64,000 bases of DNA from Gordonia pseudamarae (GTDB lineage: Bacteria; Actinomycetota; Actinomycetes; Mycobacteriales; Mycobacteriaceae): contig NZ_CP045809.1 of the NCBI RefSeq assembly GCF_025273675.1, positions 1,178,001 to 1,242,000 of the forward strand, written 5' to 3'. The notes beneath the pieces were generated by a model. It was not told where the DNA came from, made no database searches, and saw only the letters and a list, made by a program, of their open reading frames with translations. A program made the position numbers and the translations under genes. Within the stretch, counting starts at the first letter, position 1. Each line of letters starts with the position of its first letter. Shown here in pieces: positions 42,985 through 51,646 of the stretch.

Positions 42985-44237
42985 AGAAAACACTTCCCTT
43001 CGCCGCGGTAGGTGGGCAGCCGGTCGACGACGCGGGCGGACCCGTCGCCGGCGCGGGCGAGCATCACCACCTCGTTGACCCTTTCGCTGATCTCTCCGGA
43101 TTTGGTGTGCCGGAACCATACCCGATCACCGACGGTGAGCCCGGCCGTGCCGCGCAGCGGTGTCTGTACCTCGCCGGCGGCCTCGGTGCCCACGTACCGC
43201 AGTCCGGCGGGCCACACCGGCAGCGGCAGCCGGTCGGCGCCGGGTGGACCGGACGCGATCCAGCCGCCGCCCGCACAGGTGGCGATGCCGGGCGCGGGCA
43301 GCCGCACCACGTCGAGCCCGAAGGCGACCGCCGGGGCGGGCCGGAAATGGGCGTACGAATCGAACAGGTGGCCACCGAAGAACCCGCTGCCCGCGGCGAT
43401 GTCGGTCACCGATGGATCGGTCGCGGTGACCTCCAGGGAGCCCGTACCGCCGCCGTTGACGAACTCGAGCTCGCAGATCGAGCCGATCGCCTCGATCGCC
43501 GCGCCGCGCCGTTCGATGAGCTCGGCCATCGATCGTCGCTGGAGCAGCCGCACCGCGGCGTTGGTGAGTGGTCTGCCCGCCGCGCCGTTGCCCATGCCGG
43601 CCACCTGCGCCTCGTAGGACATCACTCCTACGAGTGCGAAACCTCTTCTGCTGTCGATGTTCTCGGCGAGCGCTCGAGCCTGCTGGGGGCTGTGCACGGG
43701 TGAGCGGCGGACCCCGAGGTGTACGCGTCCGCCGCCGATCCTCAGCGAGGCGTCCAGGTCGATGGCCACCCGCACCTCGCCGCGTCCGCCGGGCGGTGTC
43801 ACCGCGTCGACCCGATCGAGGTGTTCGACGGAGTCCACGAGCAGGGTAACCCGGGAACGGGCGACATCGTCGGCGACGAGTGCGCGCAGCGCGTGCGGGC
43901 GTACCGAGGGATAGCCGAGCAGTACGTCGCTGACGTCGGATTTCGTTGCCAGCCATACGGCTTCGGCGACGTCGTAGGCAAGCACACCGGCGAATCCGGG
44001 GCGGCCGAGGATCTCCGAGATCACCGCGCGCACCCGGATCGACTTGGACGCCACCCGGATCGGCACGCCACCGGCACGGCGGCGCAGGTCGGCCACATTG
44101 TGTTCGAAGGCGGTCAGGTCCAGGACTGCCACGGGACTGTCGCAGCCCTCCTCGCGGACCGCGGCATCGATGCTCCGCCAGTACTCGTCGGGATCGGACC
44201 GCCACGGGGCGGTCGTCGGATCAGTCGTCGGCCACAT
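42981..44237 (-). CDS. PLP-dependent alanine racemase-fold enzyme, D-threonine aldolase/deaminase-like
   Basis: Protein of 418 residues of the fold type III PLP family. The N-terminal barrel has the Schiff-base lysine in RVASKSIRVRAV, then SDVLLGYPSVR and the LDASLRIGGGRVHLGVRRSPVHSPQQA block. The C-terminal metal-binding region includes HFRPAPAVAFGLDVVRLPAPGIATCAGGGWIAS. This resembles the amino acid deaminase/aldolase group. Reaction and substrate (for example a D-amino acid or 3-hydroxy amino acid) are unknown. Its ATG overlaps the TetR gene by 17 bp, and its stop overlaps the oxidase start. Confidence 0.82.
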   Translation of the reverse strand: MWPTTDPTTAPWRSDPDEYWRSIDAAVREEGCDSPVAVLDLTAFEHNVADLRRRAGGVPIRVASKSIRVRAVISEILGRPGFAGVLAYDVAEAVWLATKSDVSDVLLGYPSVRPHALRALVADDVARSRVTLLVDSVEHLDRVDAVTPPGGRGEVRVAIDLDASLRIGGGRVHLGVRRSPVHSPQQARALAENIDSRRGFALVGVMSYEAQVAGMGNGAAGRPLTNAAVRLLQRRSMAELIERRGAAIEAIGSICELEFVNGGGTGSLEVTATDPSVTDIAAGSGFFGGHLFDSYAHFRPAPAVAFGLDVVRLPAPGIATCAGGGWIASGPPGADRLPLPVWPAGLRYVGTEAAGEVQTPLRGTAGLTVGDRVWFRHTKSGEISERVNEVVMLARAGDGSARVVDRLPTYRGEGKCFL

Positions 44238-44841
44238 GAAACATCAGCAGTTCGATAGTGCTGTCAATGATGTTGCCGACGGCCTCCGCGTCGGCGGTGG
44301 CCAGATGGACCAGGGCGGCCGCGGTGGTGGTGCCCACGACAAACCGGCCGAGCGTGCGGGGAGGGGTCAGCCAGTGTACGCCCATGTTGTCGGCGGCCTC
44401 GACCAGCGACCGTTCGGCGATGGCGTACAGGTGATCGAACATCTCCTTGGCAGCATCGGCCAGCGGGGGATGGTTATGGGCGTACAAGGCGAGCGAGACG
44501 CATGCGCGCATCCGGCCCGGACCGGATTGGAGCACGCTGTGGAACACGCCCAGGTGCGTGCGCAGGCCCTCCTCGAGACCGGCGCGTCCGGTGACCCCGG
44601 CACCGCGACCGGGCACCATCGTGGACACCCAGTCGCTGATCTCCTCGGGCACGGTGGTGAGCATGACGCGCCGTAGCAGGTCGTCACGGCTCTCGAAGGC
44701 GTAGTGAAAACTTGCCAGCGGCATTCCGGCGTGTGAGCAGATGGTGCGGGTGGTGGCGCCCTCGGCACTGCGCTCGGCGATCACTTCGAATGCTGCCTCG
44801 ACCAGTGCCTTGCGGCGCTGTTCGACAGGCATGCGGGTCAT
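44221..44841 (-). CDS. TetR-family transcriptional regulator
   Basis: Protein of 206 residues. The N-terminal DNA-binding domain (RRKALVEAAFEVIAERSAEGATTRTICSHAGMPLASFHYAFESRDDLLRRVM) is the TetR helix-turn-helix. The remainder is a variable ligand-binding domain. ATG at 44841 is chosen; a second ATG lies at 44832. It leads an overlapping three-gene operon (regulator, PLP enzyme, lactone oxidase), so it probably autoregulates this operon. The ligand is unknown. Confidence 0.9.
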   Translation of the reverse strand: MTRMPVEQRRKALVEAAFEVIAERSAEGATTRTICSHAGMPLASFHYAFESRDDLLRRVMLTTVPEEISDWVSTMVPGRGAGVTGRAGLEEGLRTHLGVFHSVLQSGPGRMRACVSLALYAHNHPPLADAAKEMFDHLYAIAERSLVEAADNMGVHWLTPPRTLGRFVVGTTTAAALVHLATADAEAVGNIIDSTIELLMFHVADD

Positions 44842-44854
44842 GGATTCACTCTCG

Positions 44855-44871
44855 GAACACCGTGGTGGTTC
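44855..44871. promoter_or_regulatory. Imperfect palindrome upstream of the tetR-type gene, candidate operator
   Basis: GAACACCGTGGTGGTTC has two 7-8-nt arms with a single irregularity and lies 13 bp upstream of the TetR ATG. TetR-family autoregulation makes it a reasonable operator, but the arms are not perfect. Confidence 0.3.
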
Positions 44872-45018
44872 TCGGGCAAGGGCAGCTCTGTGTCGGTTGA
44901 CGACCTGCGTGATCCTACCAGCGGCCGAGGTGTCCGCGGTGGAGTCACCGGTGCGGTAATCACCGCGCCTGCGGGTCGAAGCCCGACACGGCCGGAACAC
45001 GCCGCTAATGTGGTCGGA

Positions 45019-46218
45019 GTGAGTCAGAGTCCCCCACGGAGCACCGTGTCGCAAGCCGCACGGCGAGCTGTGTCCTCGGCCGCCTCCGCCACCCGACAGG
45101 CCGCGGGCGGGGCCGCCACGAAGCTGGCGGGGACCGGCGTCCCGGTGGTCCGCGCGCTCGGTGCCGGCCGCGAGCAGATCCGGCCGCACGTTCAGGACTC
45201 GCCCCATCAGCGGGGCGGGCGTTTCACCAACATCGAACCGCCGAGCCCGCCGGTGGAGTCCGACGGGTCGTTGCTGCGCGACATGGTGCGCAGGCCGGGC
45301 AGGCCGCAGCGACCGGTGCGGGTCCTCACCCCCGCGTTCACCCTTCCCGGATTCGACGACGCCCGCGCCGACCTGGCCGCCACCTGGCTCGGACATGCGA
45401 CGGTCCTGGTCGAACTCGACGGCGTGCGGATCCTCACCGATCCCGTGCTGAGCAGACGTTGCTCACCGAGCGAACTGGTCGGCCCCGCACGGCTGCATCC
45501 GGCGCCGTCGACGGTCGCCGGGCTGCCCGTCGTCGACGTGGTGCTGATCAGCCACGATCACTACGATCACCTCGACTACGAGACCGTCGTCGAGATCGCG
45601 CTGACCCGCCCCGAGGTGCTGTTCGTGGCGCCGGTGGGCGTCGGGGCGCACCTGCAGGCGTGGGGGATCGCGCCCGAACGCATCCGGCAGGCCGACTGGG
45701 GCCAGGCGCTCACGCTGCCGGTGGCGGGGCGGTCGATCACCTTCACCTGCTGCCCTGCCCGGCACTTCTCTGGCCGGTTCCTCGACCGCAACCTCACCCA
45801 GTGGGCGAGCTGGGGTGTCCGGGGGCCCGCGCACAGCTTCTTCTTCTCCGGCGACAGCGGTTTCACCGAGCGGTTCGCCGAGACCGGGGCCACGGTGGGA
45901 CCGTTCGACCTGACACTTATCGCGATCGGCGCCTACGATCCGCTCTGGCCCGACATCCACCTGAACCCCGAGGAGGCGATCACGGTGCACCGGATGCTCT
46001 CGGGGTCCTCGGTGGGCGATGCGGTTATGATGCCGATCCATTGGGGCACATTCAATCTGGCACGGCACACCTGGTCGGACCCGGTGCGGCGACTGTTGCC
46101 CTCGGCGCAGTCGGAGGCCGCCGCGGTGCTCATCCCGCCACCCGGTGGCCGCATCGACCTGATCCACAGGTCGGGCGACGGACTACACGATCCGTCCTGG
46201 TGGGAGCGATCGGCGTGA
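45019..46218 (+). CDS. MBL-fold metallo-hydrolase (UlaG/NAPE-PLD-like)
   Basis: Metallo-beta-lactamase fold protein of 399 residues. A ~100-residue Pro/Ala-rich N-terminal region precedes the catalytic core. Metal ligands are [21 protein letters not shown] and the late MPIHWGTF. The [28 protein letters not shown] block is typical of the UlaG/NAPE-PLD group. GTG at 45019 is used (VSQSPPRS); a GTG at 45010 is an alternative. Phosphodiesterase or lactonase activity is plausible but not determined. The position matches the metallo-hydrolase Rv0906 near ctpE. Confidence 0.88.
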   Translation: MSQSPPRSTVSQAARRAVSSAASATRQAAGGAATKLAGTGVPVVRALGAGREQIRPHVQDSPHQRGGRFTNIEPPSPPVESDGSLLRDMVRRPGRPQRPVRVLTPAFTLPGFDDARADLAATWLGHATVLVELDGVRILTDPVLSRRCSPSELVGPARLHPAPSTVAGLPVVDVVLISHDHYDHLDYETVVEIALTRPEVLFVAPVGVGAHLQAWGIAPERIRQADWGQALTLPVAGRSITFTCCPARHFSGRFLDRNLTQWASWGVRGPAHSFFFSGDSGFTERFAETGATVGPFDLTLIAIGAYDPLWPDIHLNPEEAITVHRMLSGSSVGDAVMMPIHWGTFNLARHTWSDPVRRLLPSAQSEAAAVLIPPPGGRIDLIHRSGDGLHDPSWWERSA

Positions 46219-46255
46219 GCGTGCGGAATTCAGGAACAGCGGTGAGGCAACGGCG

Positions 46256-48739
46256 ATGACGCGGACCGACAAGATCGACATGTTTCCCGGCCTGTCGGCC
46301 GACGAGGTGGCGCAACGGGTGGCGGCCGGGAAGGTCAACGCCCTGCCGGACCGGTCCGGGCGCACCGTCGGCGAGATCGTCCGGGCCAACGTGTTCACCA
46401 GGATCAACGCGATCCTCGGTCTGCTGTTCGTGATCGTCGCGGTCACCGGGTCGTTCAAGAACGGGCTCTTCGCGCTGATCCTGGTGGCCAACAGCGGCAT
46501 CGGCATCTTCCAGGAGATCCGGGCCAAGAAGACCCTCGACGCCCTGGCAATCGTCGGGCAGACCCGCCCCATCGTGCGCCGCGACGGCGTCGCCGCCGAT
46601 CTGGCCCCAGACCAGGTGGTGCTCGACGACATCATCGAGATCGGCTCGGGCGACCAGGTCGTCGTCGACGGCGAGGTGGTGACGGCGGCGGCGCTGGAGG
46701 TCGACGAGTCGCTGCTGACCGGTGAGGCGGATCCGATCCACAAGCAGCCCGGCGATCAGATCCTGTCGGGCAGTTTCGTGGTGGCCGGTTCGGGGGCGTA
46801 TCGCGCCACGAAGGTCGGCGCCGATGCCTACGCCGCGCAGCTGGCGGCGGAGGCGTCCAAATTCACCTTGGTGTCCTCGGAACTGCGCGCCGGCATCGAC
46901 AAGATCCTGAAGGTGATCACCTGGCTGCTGATTCCGGCCGGTGTGCTCACCATCGTCAACCAATTGTTCATCAGCGACAACGGTCTCAAGCGGGCGCTGC
47001 TCGGGATGGTCGCGGCCCTGGTGCCGATGGTTCCCGAGGGTCTGGTGCTGATGACCACCATCGCCTTCGCGGTGGGTGTGGTGCGCCTGGGCGCGCGCAA
47101 GTGCCTGGTGAACGAGTTGCCCGCGATCGAGGGGCTGGCCCGGGTGAACGTGGTGTGCGCCGACAAGACGGGCACCCTGACCGAGAACGGTATGCGCCTG
47201 GGCGAGGTCCGCGCGGTGGACGGCAGCGGTGCGGACTTCGCCGATGTCCTGGCCGCGCTCGCCGCGCACGATCCGCGACCCAACGCCAGCGTCGCCGCGA
47301 TCGGTGAGGCATACCCGGATGCACCGGACTGGTCGACCACCGCGATCGCCCCGTTCACCTCGGCCAAGAAGTGGAGCGGTATGTCGTTCGCCGACGCCGG
47401 CGGCTGCCGGGGCAACTGGCTGCTCGGTGCCCCGGACGTGTTGCTCGACCCGGACACCGACATCGCCCGCACCGCGACACAGATCGGCGAGACGGGGCTG
47501 CGGGTGCTGCTGCTCGGCGCCACCGACGTGCCCGTGGACACCGATGTCCCGGCCGGTCCGGCCGGTGTCGTGCCCGGCACGCTGATCCCGCGCGCGCTGG
47601 TGGTGCTCGAACAGCGGGTGCGCCCCGACGCCCGCGAGACGCTCGAGTACTTCGCCGATCAGAACGTGTCGGTGAAGGTGATCTCCGGTGACAACGCACG
47701 TTCGGTCGGCGCAGTCGCGGCCTCGCTGGGGCTCGGCTCGGTGGACACCTCCGTCGATGCCCGTACCCTGCCCGACGACCAGGACGCGCTCGCCGACGTG
47801 GTGGAGGACGGCGTCACCTTCGGCCGGGTGCGCCCGGATCAGAAGCGGGCGATGGTCAAGGCACTGCAGAGCCGCGGCGACACCGTCGCGATGACCGGTG
47901 ACGGCGTCAACGACGTGCTGGCGCTCAAGGACGCGGACATCGGCGTGGCGATGGGTTCGGGCAGTTCGGCATCGCGGTCGGTGGCGCAGATCGTGTTGCT
48001 GGACAACAAGTTCGCCACCTTGCCCTATGTCGTGGGCGAGGGCCGGCGGGTCATCGGCAATATCGAGCGGGTCTCCAACCTGTTCCTCACCAAGACCGTG
48101 TACGCGGTGCTGCTGGCCATCTTCATCGGGGTGGGCGGCGTGGTGGGCTGGATGTTCGATGTCGACTCGATCAGCTACCCGTTCCAGCCGATCCACATGA
48201 CCATCTCCAACTGGTTCACGATCGGGGTGCCGGCGTTCGTCCTGTCGCTGGCACCCAACAACGAGCGCGCCCGAACCGGCTTCGTGCGCCGGGTGCTCAG
48301 TCAGGCGGTGCCCAACGGCATCATCATCGGTCTGTGCACGTTCGTCACCTTCCTGATCGTCAATCCGGGCGGCATGGGTCCGCAGCTGGGCGCCGAGGAT
48401 TCGGTCGACCTGACACCCGATCAGACGCAGGCGGCCACGGCCACCCTGCTGACGTTGATCGCGGTCGCCTGGTACGTGCTGGCGGTGGTGGCGCGGCCGT
48501 ACAACTGGTGGAAGATCGTGCTGCTGGCGGTGTCGGCGGGCGCCTACGTGCTGATCTTCCTCGTCCCCTGGTCGCAGGACATGTTCCTGCTCGACGTGTC
48601 CGATCCGCAGAAGTTGGCGGTCGGCGCGGTGTCCGCGGCGGTGGGCATCTGCTGCGTGGAAGTTGTGCAGCGTGTGCTGGCGGCCCGCGCGGCACCCGGG
48701 CCGCAGGTGCCGACGACCCACTCCGATGCCCTACTCTGA
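46256..48739 (+). CDS. ctpE: P-type ATPase, CtpE-like cation transporter
   Basis: HAD-superfamily P-type ATPase of 827 residues, most like Rv0908 CtpE, reported as a Ca2+ uptake pump. Motifs are the LTGEAD actuator signature, the phosphorylation site [12 protein letters not shown], the nucleotide-binding [12 protein letters not shown], the [12 protein letters not shown] hinge, and membrane helices before and after, including [10 protein letters not shown]. The N-terminus has no metal-binding domain, unlike copper pumps. It is preceded by the MBL gene and followed by the Rv0909/Rv0910-like genes, as in M. tuberculosis. Confidence 0.93.
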   Translation: MTRTDKIDMFPGLSADEVAQRVAAGKVNALPDRSGRTVGEIVRANVFTRINAILGLLFVIVAVTGSFKNGLFALILVANSGIGIFQEIRAKKTLDALAIVGQTRPIVRRDGVAADLAPDQVVLDDIIEIGSGDQVVVDGEVVTAAALEVDESLLTGEADPIHKQPGDQILSGSFVVAGSGAYRATKVGADAYAAQLAAEASKFTLVSSELRAGIDKILKVITWLLIPAGVLTIVNQLFISDNGLKRALLGMVAALVPMVPEGLVLMTTIAFAVGVVRLGARKCLVNELPAIEGLARVNVVCADKTGTLTENGMRLGEVRAVDGSGADFADVLAALAAHDPRPNASVAAIGEAYPDAPDWSTTAIAPFTSAKKWSGMSFADAGGCRGNWLLGAPDVLLDPDTDIARTATQIGETGLRVLLLGATDVPVDTDVPAGPAGVVPGTLIPRALVVLEQRVRPDARETLEYFADQNVSVKVISGDNARSVGAVAASLGLGSVDTSVDARTLPDDQDALADVVEDGVTFGRVRPDQKRAMVKALQSRGDTVAMTGDGVNDVLALKDADIGVAMGSGSSASRSVAQIVLLDNKFATLPYVVGEGRRVIGNIERVSNLFLTKTVYAVLLAIFIGVGGVVGWMFDVDSISYPFQPIHMTISNWFTIGVPAFVLSLAPNNERARTGFVRRVLSQAVPNGIIIGLCTFVTFLIVNPGGMGPQLGAEDSVDLTPDQTQAATATLLTLIAVAWYVLAVVARPYNWWKIVLLAVSAGAYVLIFLVPWSQDMFLLDVSDPQKLAVGAVSAAVGICCVEVVQRVLAARAAPGPQVPTTHSDALL

Positions 48740-48797
48740 TGCAGTATCACCATCCTCGGCGTGACAGCGTCGACGGACCTCACCACAGGAGAAGACG

Positions 48798-49031
48798 ATG
48801 GATCTCGGCGGTCTCGTGAACAAGGCCAAGCAGGCGCTCAAGAAGAACCCCGATCTGATCGAGAAGGGCGGCGACGCCGTCGACAAGGCCACCAAGGGCA
48901 AGTACGTCGGCCAGGTGGACAAGGCGCAGGACGCGGTGCGCAAGGCGGTCGGCGCACAGGACAAGGGTGCTGAGAACAAGGGTGCCGACAACAAGGGTGC
49001 CGACAACAAGGGTGCCGACAACAAGGGTTAG
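48798..49031 (+). CDS. Antitoxin-like small protein (Rv0909-like)
   Basis: Basic helical protein of 77 residues (MDLGGLVNKAKQALKKNPDLIEKGGDAVDKATKGKYVGQVDKAQ..). It matches the Rv0909 family annotated as an antitoxin by position. The C-terminus carries four 5-residue units (GAENK, GADNK, GADNK, GADNK) encoded by a 15-bp repeat. The AGGAGA ribosome binding site precedes the ATG at 48798. The predicted partner is the SRPBCC protein 212 bp downstream. Toxin-antitoxin function is established only for the mycobacterial pair and is inferred here. Confidence 0.7.
   Translation: MDLGGLVNKAKQALKKNPDLIEKGGDAVDKATKGKYVGQVDKAQDAVRKAVGAQDKGAENKGADNKGADNKGADNKG
48966..49026 (+). repeat. 15-bp coding repeat at the 3' end of the antitoxin-like gene
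   Basis: The AACAAGGGTGCCGAC unit (first copy GAGAACAAG) is repeated about four times and produces Gly-Ala-Asp-Asn-Lys pentapeptides up to the stop codon. Confidence 0.85.
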
Positions 49032-49243
49032 CGCGAGGGATCAGGGCGCGGCAGGTGCGGCCGAATCGGTGGCCGCAGGCGTGATCAGGACCGTATTCGG
49101 TTCCAGGCCACATGTGTTCGTTGGTGCCGGGGCGGTGCCGGACCGCGCTCACATTATTCGGGATCGAGAAGAATGTATCGAATTTCTCGAATATTACTCC
49201 CTGGTAGCAAGGATTTGTGCTGTGGGCGCTAGGCTGCTCAACC
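49032..49243. other. Intergenic spacer between the Rv0909- and Rv0910-like genes
   Basis: 212 bp with no gene. The right half (49140-49220) is AT-rich with ATCGAATTTCTCGAATATTA, giving an unusual break in a GC-rich region. It probably contains a separate promoter for the SRPBCC gene. Confidence 0.5.
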
Positions 49244-49684
49244 ATGGCAAAGGCAAGTAACTCGATCAGCCTCGACATATCGGTGGACGAGGCGTGGGCA
49301 GCCGCATCGGATCTGGCGCGCTTCGACGAGTGGCTGATTCTGCACGACGGCTGGCGCGGCGACGTGCCCGGCGAGTTGAGCGAGAAGCTCAAGGTCACCT
49401 CCGTGGTGTCGGTCAAGGGTGCCCGGATCAGATTCGACTGGGTCATCGATCGGTACCGCCCGCCGGTCGAGATCCGGCTGTCCGGAAAGGGTAAGGGCGG
49501 CATCAAGGCGACGCTCGACCTGGCCATCACGGCATCGGGCACCGGTTCGACGGTGACACTCGGGATCGACCTGGGCGGCTTGCCGCTGATCGGACCGGCC
49601 GGAAAGGCCGCGGCGAAGGCGGTCGAGGGGGATCTCGCGGTTTCTCTGCAGAAGTTCCGGCAGGTCTTCGCCTCGGAACAGTGA
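49244..49684 (+). CDS. SRPBCC-fold protein (Rv0910-like)
   Basis: Protein of 146 residues of the START/SRPBCC (Bet v 1-like) hydrophobic ligand-binding fold. It starts MAKASNSISLDISVDEAWAAASDLARFDEWL and has a C-terminal long helix. The same fold is annotated as toxin Rv0910 beside Rv0909 in M. tuberculosis. ATG at 49244 is used. It could be a small-molecule binding protein; a toxin role is inferred from neighbourhood only. A second SRPBCC gene lies at 58519. Confidence 0.82.
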   Translation: MAKASNSISLDISVDEAWAAASDLARFDEWLILHDGWRGDVPGELSEKLKVTSVVSVKGARIRFDWVIDRYRPPVEIRLSGKGKGGIKATLDLAITASGTGSTVTLGIDLGGLPLIGPAGKAAAKAVEGDLAVSLQKFRQVFASEQ

Positions 49685-49918
49685 TCCGGCCACGCGCTGC
49701 TCATCCGGTGCGGTAATCAGGCAGCGCGCAGTGTGGTAGTCAGGCAGCGCGGTATTCGTACCACGCGGTGGCAAGAACAGTGCGGTTGACGAACGGCGGC
49801 GACGGCGCGAGATCGCCCGCCCTGCGGGTACGCGCTCATGACGGTGCGGGGACCGTCGGTTGGCCGACCGATCGGCAGACCAGGAGCAACGGGTCTGCGA
49901 GAGGTGGAAACGAACACA
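49685..49918. other. Intergenic region upstream of the SBP-VWA array
   Basis: Gene-free 234 bp with an imperfect direct repeat: CGGTAATCAGGCAGCGCG (49711-49728) and TGGTAGTCAGGCAGCGCG (49734-49751). It presumably holds the array promoter. Nothing else is recognised. Confidence 0.5.
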
Positions 49919-51595
49919 ATGGGACGACATAACGACGACATGGGCGCGACCAGCGGGAGATTGCCCGCAGCCCGTGGCCGCGACGCCGACCTCGACGGCG
50001 CCGACGGTTTCGGTTTCGACAAGCAGCGTGGTTCGCGCCGCCGCTGGGTGTGGGGAGCGCTCGCCGTCGCGCTGGTGGCGATGCTGGTGGGCAGCTCCTT
50101 CGTCTGGCGCTCGGCAGCCGATTCGTGCGGTGACCATTCAGTCACCGTGGCCGCCGACCCGGCGATCGCCGAGGTGATGACCGAGATCGGCAAGCGGGCG
50201 AGCGCGGACTCCTGCTATACGTTCGCGGTGGAGTCGGTGGCGGGCAAGGACATTCCCGCCCGGCTGGCCGACGGCGACAGGTCTCCCGACCTATGGGTCG
50301 CCGACTCCGCGTATCAGACGAGCCGGGTCGGTGCGCAGGTTCGCCGCACCCTGGCCGAGGTGTCGCCGTCGGTCGCATCCTCGCCCGCGGTGATCGTGGG
50401 TCGATCGGTCGCCGACTACGACAGCTGGGTCGATGTGATCGGCCGTTCGGACCTGCGGGTGAGCAGTCCCATCGACTCGGCCACCGGCAACGCGCCGATC
50501 ATCGGCGCCGTGGCGGGTGCGGAGAAGGGCAAGATCGCCCCCGCCAAGCTCGCCGAGGCGATGAGTGCGATGGCGGTGGCACAGAACAATGTGCGCAAGT
50601 CCGACGAGACTGATCAGGAACGACTCCAGCTGGCCAACACGTCGAGCGTACTGGCGGTGACCACCGAGCAGCAGTACCTGAACTTCGTGCGCGTGAACAC
50701 CGGATCGCAACTGACCGCCAAGACCCCGGCCGACGGCACCGTGCTGCTGGAGTACCCGCTGGTGAACAGCGCGAGCGAGGCCCGACGTGCCGATGCGGCC
50801 GGGGCCGGCAAGGCGCTGGCCGCTGCCGCTGCTTCCGACGAGGGTCGAGATCTGTTGGGCAACGCGGGATTCCGCAATCCCGACGGCTCGGGGATCGGTG
50901 ACAAGGTGACCGAACTGACGATTGCCGACCCCAAGGGCCTGGACAAGGCGATGAACCAGTGGCAGGTTCTGGCGGTACCGATGCGAACGCTCGTCGTCCT
51001 CGACGGCTCGGGTTCGATGCAGGCGACCATCGGTGACTCGACCCGTGCCAAGGTCCTCATCGAAGGGGCGTTGGAGGGTCTGCGCCTGTTTCCCAACAAT
51101 GCGCAGGTCGGTTCCTGGCTGTTCGGCATCGACAAGGGCGGTCCGGGCATCGACTGGGACCAGCTGGCCCCCATCAAACGCCTGGACAGTCCCGGTCATC
51201 GTGAGAAGCTCGTCTCGGTGACCAATGACGCGCTGACCAACCGGCTCGGCGGCGGTACCGGTCTGTACGACACGGCACTCGCCGCGTATACAAAGGTGCA
51301 GGATTCCTACGATCCCAGCTACTCCAACAGCGTCATCCTGATGACCGACGGCACCAACGAGGACGAGGACAGCATCACCCTCGAGCAGTTGCTCGCCGAG
51401 CTCAAGCGGCGCCAGGATCCGGCCCGCCCGGTGCTGCTGGTCACCATGGGTATCTCCGACGACGCCGATACCACCGCGCTCAAACAGATCGCGAATGTCA
51501 CCGGAGCGACCACGCACGTCGAGCGCAGCGTCGATGATGTCAAGGGAGTGTTCTACGAGGCGATCGCCGCCCGTCTCGCGGCCGCCGGCCGGTGA
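49919..51595 (+). CDS. SBP-VWA membrane protein, paralog B
   Basis: Protein of 558 residues with the same layout as paralog A. The N-terminal tail of ~45 residues includes GDxD-rich stretches. A membrane helix follows (WGALAVALVAMLVGSSFVW), then the extracellular substrate-binding-like domain (SCGDHSVT..DSCYTF, DLWVADSAYQTSRVG, NAPIIGAV, TEQQYLNFVRVN) and the VWA domain with DGSGSM (Asp362), GGGTGLYDTALAAY and TDGTNEDEDS. The MIDAS starts DGSGSM rather than DTSGSM but keeps the metal residues. It starts at ATG 49919 (MGRHNDD). Paralog C begins 51 bp later, suggesting one transcript. Confidence 0.85.
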   Translation: MGRHNDDMGATSGRLPAARGRDADLDGADGFGFDKQRGSRRRWVWGALAVALVAMLVGSSFVWRSAADSCGDHSVTVAADPAIAEVMTEIGKRASADSCYTFAVESVAGKDIPARLADGDRSPDLWVADSAYQTSRVGAQVRRTLAEVSPSVASSPAVIVGRSVADYDSWVDVIGRSDLRVSSPIDSATGNAPIIGAVAGAEKGKIAPAKLAEAMSAMAVAQNNVRKSDETDQERLQLANTSSVLAVTTEQQYLNFVRVNTGSQLTAKTPADGTVLLEYPLVNSASEARRADAAGAGKALAAAAASDEGRDLLGNAGFRNPDGSGIGDKVTELTIADPKGLDKAMNQWQVLAVPMRTLVVLDGSGSMQATIGDSTRAKVLIEGALEGLRLFPNNAQVGSWLFGIDKGGPGIDWDQLAPIKRLDSPGHREKLVSVTNDALTNRLGGGTGLYDTALAAYTKVQDSYDPSYSNSVILMTDGTNEDEDSITLEQLLAELKRRQDPARPVLLVTMGISDDADTTALKQIANVTGATTHVERSVDDVKGVFYEAIAARLAAAGR

Positions 51596-51646
51596 ACGTT
51601 CGGACTTCGGTCGCGGCGGCGATCGGGAAGAAGGGTGGCACCGATC

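Noticed and set aside
46130..48721. 863-residue open frame antisense to the P-type ATPase gene
   Set aside because: It is the shadow of a high-GC gene: His/Arg/Gln-rich, no family resemblance and the sense frame has all P-type ATPase motifs.
49244..49684. Confident call of a toxin
   Set aside because: Only synteny with Rv0910 supports this; the fold itself is a general ligand-binding one, so it is described as SRPBCC.
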